Shown here in pieces: positions 60,148-64,000 of a stretch of 64,000 nucleotides of DNA. The notes under the pieces were generated by a model that saw nothing but the letters and a program-made list of their open reading frames with translations, ran no database searches and was not told the origin of the DNA. Made by a program: the position numbers and the translations under genes. The DNA comes from Owenia fusiformis (Eukaryota > Annelida > Polychaeta > Sabellida > Oweniidae), in NCBI GenBank assembly GCA_903813345.2, contig CAIIXF020000010.1, forward strand, positions 36,445,425 to 36,509,424, given 5' to 3'. The stretch's first letter is position 1; each line of letters starts with the position of its first letter.

Positions 60148-63100
60148 TTACGAACTCCACCAGATAATTGTCTGAATGGAATGTGGCTCAGCCACTAGGT
60201 TTATATATCCTATAGTAGGGTCATATATATGATATCCAATAGCATCATCTTCCCTGAAATCAAAATAAATCATTCGTTAATTTATGAATTTTTGTATTCA
60301 AATGCTTATAAAGTAGGCCGACATATATGCAGTATAATAAGTCCTTACAAACCCCCGATCTTTAGAAAAAACTTCTGTAGGAAATGAGACAAAATTTTTC
60401 AAAAAATATTTCGTTACTTTTACTAACTTTATCAAAGTCAGAATGACCTTACCTATTAGAGACAACCATTACTATAGAAGAATCAGCGAGCATGAAACCA
60501 ACCGTCTCTAACTTGGTGCTTTTGTTCCCCTTCACTGCAATTCTCTTGGATCCATTTGGGAGGAATTTACTGAAATAACAAGAAACTCAGTAAAATGACA
60601 AGGAATGTTACAATAGTGACAATTACATTCACAAGAAATTTGCAAGGGTATTATTAAAATCAATAAAAATTTACGAAATCCAAAGGAATTTACTGGAATC
60701 ACAATTTAACTGAAAATCACAATTGATTGAAATCACAATTTACTGAAACTCACATTCTACTTAATACTTTATTTACACATTTCGAGGAGTGGAGTGTAGT
60801 TTAAAATGAAACATAAAGAGGGGTGGGAAATTACCTAAAATGGCCAAGTACATAATACATTGGCTGCTTGTAAAATTCATCTTTGGCTGCATTGACAATA
60901 ATTGGACTGTCTACAAAGTTTTTCACCCAATTTGGTCCACCCTGTAAATCTAGAGCGATGTTCCAGTCGGTCCATCCAACAATCCAATGATTGAGATCCT
61001 GAAAATAATATATGACATCACAGAATATCACCATGGAAACTAATTGTATACTGTAGTATCTGATTGCTTATAACCCAATGTGTATTGCACATCACCATAA
61101 AAATGGGATAAAATATGTATTTTCTTTGTTATCAATATATCCAACCCCCCAGTGTAAACTGATTCATCTCATGTTTTCAAACGCATTGCAGTAATTTTGA
61201 AACCTATATCAATAAAGTTTCAGGATAACAGAAGTTGTATGTCCAATTAAAAGAAAGTGATGAAATATCTCCCTACAGATAACATTTACAGTTAATCCTA
61301 CTCTATGGAATAAATACCATATCTTACCTCTATTATTGAATGAGCATAACTCTCTCCCCTATCCCAGCTTCCTAACTGTGGGCTCCGGCTTTCGAATGGT
61401 AATGAACCTTCACATGCCTCTGTTGATAAAATAAATTTATCCGGAAATGATTCATGTGTCTTGTCAACTCCGATAATTGGTACAATAAAATCTGTATACC
61501 AGTGGACTCCGACCCCAGACACGTACTTTGCAGCTTCCGGGAACTGAAGAATCTGAAAATATATTTGAACATTTTTTAAACAAAATATTTTTTCAAACTG
61601 TATATCACTTATAACTGATAATCAGCAATATTGAAACACACACATTTTCTTTATTGTTTTTTGGTTGATTTACTTTTTTTCTTATTCATAATGTTATTGT
61701 GAGTTTTATAATTGTATTCTAGTTTCACCAAAATTAGAGAGAATAGGTACCAAATTTTATCTTGTGTCGTGATTAGAATACAACCTTCTGCAAGTTAATT
61801 TTGGCAGTATTTAGTTGGAGAATTTGCCTATTTCAAAGGTATGGCATATTATTAATTGGGTCTTTTGTGAGAATATATCGAAATTCATAACAGTTATATG
61901 ACAGGCCAGTCAAGCCAGCTTTTGCCAAGGGAGGGGGTTTACTTTCTGAAAAATTCCAAGGAGGTTCACATTTGACAATTTTTGAAAATTGCTCTAAACA
62001 GTGGAAACTGCATGATTTTTGGCCAGGGGGAGGTCTGAATGACATAGTACTTTACTATGAAATGTGGCTACTCATCACTATGATTCAGTCAACTTTGTGG
62101 TTTTATTGTACTTACTATTTCAGCCCAACGAGGCAATAAAAGTCTCTGATCATCCATAATCATCAACTTAACGTCGTTGTATTTGCTATTCGCAAGTGCC
62201 GGTCCAAGGTCACTTGCTATAAAGTCTCGCTGGCTCTCGGCTGACCAGCCCATAGCTTGGAATGAAAATCGATCAATATTACCATCAGTGGGCTCATTTT
62301 GAGCTGTTAAACCCCACATTGATATATTGTGTGACTCGTAAGCAGCCATAAACCTGGAAGAGTATATAATTACAAGCCTTAATTATGGGGTATAGTTTAG
62401 CTAAATTATTTAAACCCCACATTGATATATTGTGTGACTCGTAAGCAGCTATAAACCTGGAAGAGTATATAATTACAAGGCTTAATTATGGGGTATAGTT
62501 TAGCTAAATTATTTACCTAAAATGGAAGGGGTGAGGGACTGAGGGTTCCCTTAGAGAGCCTACAAAGGTTACTTATTAACTAAGTACAGTACTTAGCTTA
62601 ACAGTCCTTTCTGAAAGCAATTATATATCATTTTAAAGCTTGCTTTTATTCAAAATTTGAGAATTACACAAATGTAAAGCGATTGCATAGAATGAATATA
62701 CAAGACATGGGTGGGCCAATATGAATCCAGAAAGAGTTCAGCAGAACCCCAAATGCTGCATTAAGGCAACTAAAATGAATTTATAACAAGGGCTTACCCA
62801 AGGGGGTTTCTGCTGTGTCACTGCTCACCGAGCAAATACGTATAGTAATTGTTATTCTTATTACATTTATTACATACTGTAACTAAATAATATCTCCAGG
62901 ATTAGAGGGTCAGTAAATATAATAAATAACACATATACTGAACTTAACTAGCACACACACACACTGATATCATATACAGTATGCTTCCTCAGCCATCTAA
63001 TAGCTTAAATATAAATACCTAGTACCTACAGATAAAAAAGCGATTCTATTAAATAAATAAATATCAATACGATGATTAAATAAATAAATTAATTCGCTCA

Positions 63101-64000
63101 GTTGAATCTGGAAAAATATAATAAGCTCAGGTGTTAGATTTGAGACTGCCATCTATCTTAAATATCCCTGAAGATAAAATACTAACCATTATATAAAACT
63201 ATACAGCTCATTCGCATCTGGAAAAATAGAAAAGAAAGCTTAGGCGGTGGATAGGGATGGACGACAGACACTTCCTTAATAGAGAACTTACAGTTTCAGC
63301 CCAACCAGGGAGCATCAACCTCATATCGTCCAAAATCATGAGTTTAACGTTCTTATACCCATTGTCCCATAAAGCTGGACCTAAATCCTGGGCGATGAAA
63401 TCACGCTGCATTTCGGCAGTGAATCCCATGGCCTGAAAGAGGTAATCGGTCCTCAAACCCATGGTTGGCTCATTCTCTGCCGTGAGGCCCCAAACATGGA
63501 TACCATGTGATTCATAGGCCTGGAGGAACCTGAATAACATGCTATGGTTTAACATGCTATGCTTTAACATGCAAAATATGGAGGAGTGGAGAGAAATTAG
63601 CAAGGAACAAAGTACATACAGACATATGGTTAAAAATAAATTAGATGAAATACTAGTATAACATCCGAATAATGAATGAAAATAATGTTTTCAAAGATGA
63701 CATGAAATAAGGCGAGCATTACATATAAGACTCAAAGAAACACAGGAACAAACATCTACAAATATGAATAAATAAAGAAAACAATAAGAATATCATATTT
63801 ATCCACCAGGGGATATCAATATCTGCATTTTAATCTATTAAAACTTTGAAACCTGATCACCTTGACAACATCTGTGGTAAACAAATAAGACCTACTTGAT
63901 GAAATAATTGGCCCAAGTTTTGTAGTATTTTCCACCCGGACTTCCAATTAGAGTTCCCTTTCCCGTCATGTTTTGATTGGTCTTCATCCAAGCAGGGGCA
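60148..64000 (-). CDS. GBA: Lysosomal glucosylceramidase, GH30 family, 3' exons
   Basis: This enzyme cleaves glucose from glucosylceramide in the lysosome. Exons visible, 5' to 3': 64000-63896 (partial), then one of two alternatives, 63529-63292 or 62353-62116, then 61552-61328, 60998-60835, 60569-60453 and 60253-60148 (stop). All phases fit. The first piece reads [20 protein letters not shown]. The acid/base Glu lies in NEP of both alternative exons. The nucleophile is the Glu of LSTEACEGS in 61552-61328, which also has [10 protein letters not shown] and [15 protein letters not shown]. Next come [20 protein letters not shown] and [20 protein letters not shown], and the C-terminal beta domain ends in TIIWWSS. 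Both catalytic residues are intact. The N-terminal signal and first barrel strands are off the right edge. An AATAAA (minus strand) lies at 60124-60129, very close to the stop, and another is near 60077. Confidence 0.93.
60661..60760. repeat. Short GBA-intron repeats (AATCACAATTTACTGAAA)
   Basis: About four imperfect AATCACAATT-ACTGAAA units in the intron between exons 60998 and 60569. Confidence 0.5.
62116..62353 (-). CDS. GBA: GBA alternative acid/base exon, copy B
   Basis: A second 238-bp exon for the same barrel segment, with acceptor CTTCCAG/G, donor ATA/GTAAGT and the same phases as copy A. Key residues: [20 protein letters not shown], then [19 protein letters not shown] and [15 protein letters not shown]. 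Each copy would splice in frame from 63896 to 61552. Both together would break the frame, because the exon enters at phase 2 and leaves at phase 0. Copy B is followed directly by the exon carrying the nucleophile. Confidence 0.88.
62307..62514. repeat. 103-bp tandem duplication of the GBA copy-B exon edge
   Basis: The 5' 47 bp of copy B, its acceptor and the adjoining intron are repeated once with a 103-bp period (62307-62409 and 62410-62514) and only a few differences. The outer copy creates a decoy acceptor followed by about 45 bp of exon-like sequence ([14 protein letters not shown]) that soon reads into a non-coding tail with no matching donor. Confidence 0.85.
63292..63529 (-). CDS. GBA: GBA alternative acid/base exon, copy A
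   Basis: A 238-bp exon with acceptor TTATTCAG/G and donor ACT/GTAAGT. It enters in phase 2 and leaves in phase 0. Key residues: [20 protein letters not shown], then [19 protein letters not shown] and [15 protein letters not shown]. The NEP glutamate is the GH30 acid/base. It differs from copy B at about 28 of 79 positions by hand alignment, with changes around the active-site loop and the DD-RL-LP segment. Confidence 0.88.

Overview
This is eukaryotic, AT-rich, intron-rich nuclear DNA. Consensus GT/AG exons are separated by long introns packed with minisatellites, short inverted-repeat transposons (MITEs) and foldback elements. Protein families and repeat style suggest a marine invertebrate, possibly a mollusc or another lophotrochozoan, but I cannot fix the phylum. 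All families were assigned by reading exons by eye; no database search was possible. There is no operon, CRISPR or other prokaryotic architecture.

Four genes are recognised with confidence. (1) 1-14.9 kb, minus: the 5' two thirds of Maelstrom (MAEL), a piRNA-pathway protein, in six exons from the HMG-box start at 14,902 down to 1,039, continuing off the left edge. (2) 17.7-21.7 kb, plus: mitochondrial ribosomal protein L17 (MRPL17), complete in four exons. (3) 32.6-51.2 kb, minus: a complete 14-exon, about 717-residue catalytically dead myotubularin of the MTMR10/MTMR12 type. (4) 60.1-64.0 kb, minus: the 3' part of a lysosomal glucosylceramidase (GBA, GH30). Its exon for the catalytic acid/base is present twice, with the same length and the same splice phases. 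A fifth, unidentified gene has at least three exons on the plus strand at 25.4-26.4 kb, and a small secreted-type ORF precedes it at 24.7 kb.

The rest is repeats. Tandem arrays: 54 bp (1.28-2.83 kb), about 140 bp (7.2-8.6 kb), 23 bp (28.3-28.6 kb), 19/20 bp (34.1-36.3 kb), 60 bp (36.5-36.7 kb), 43 bp (44.55-47.04 kb) and 31 bp (59.5-60.0 kb). DNA transposon relics include hAT elements with perfect 8-bp target duplications, TA-flanked mariner elements (two with transposase fragments), Tigger/pogo-like and TTAA-flanked elements, long-arm foldbacks, and what look like Helitron-type elements carrying tandem cores.

The genes have unrelated housekeeping or germline roles, with no sign of functional clustering. 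The most interesting biology is the duplicated active-site exon of the glucosylceramidase, the 60-bp tandem duplication that multiplies a splice acceptor of the myotubularin gene, and a CCAAT/CRE/TATA promoter-like cluster inside MAEL intron 1.
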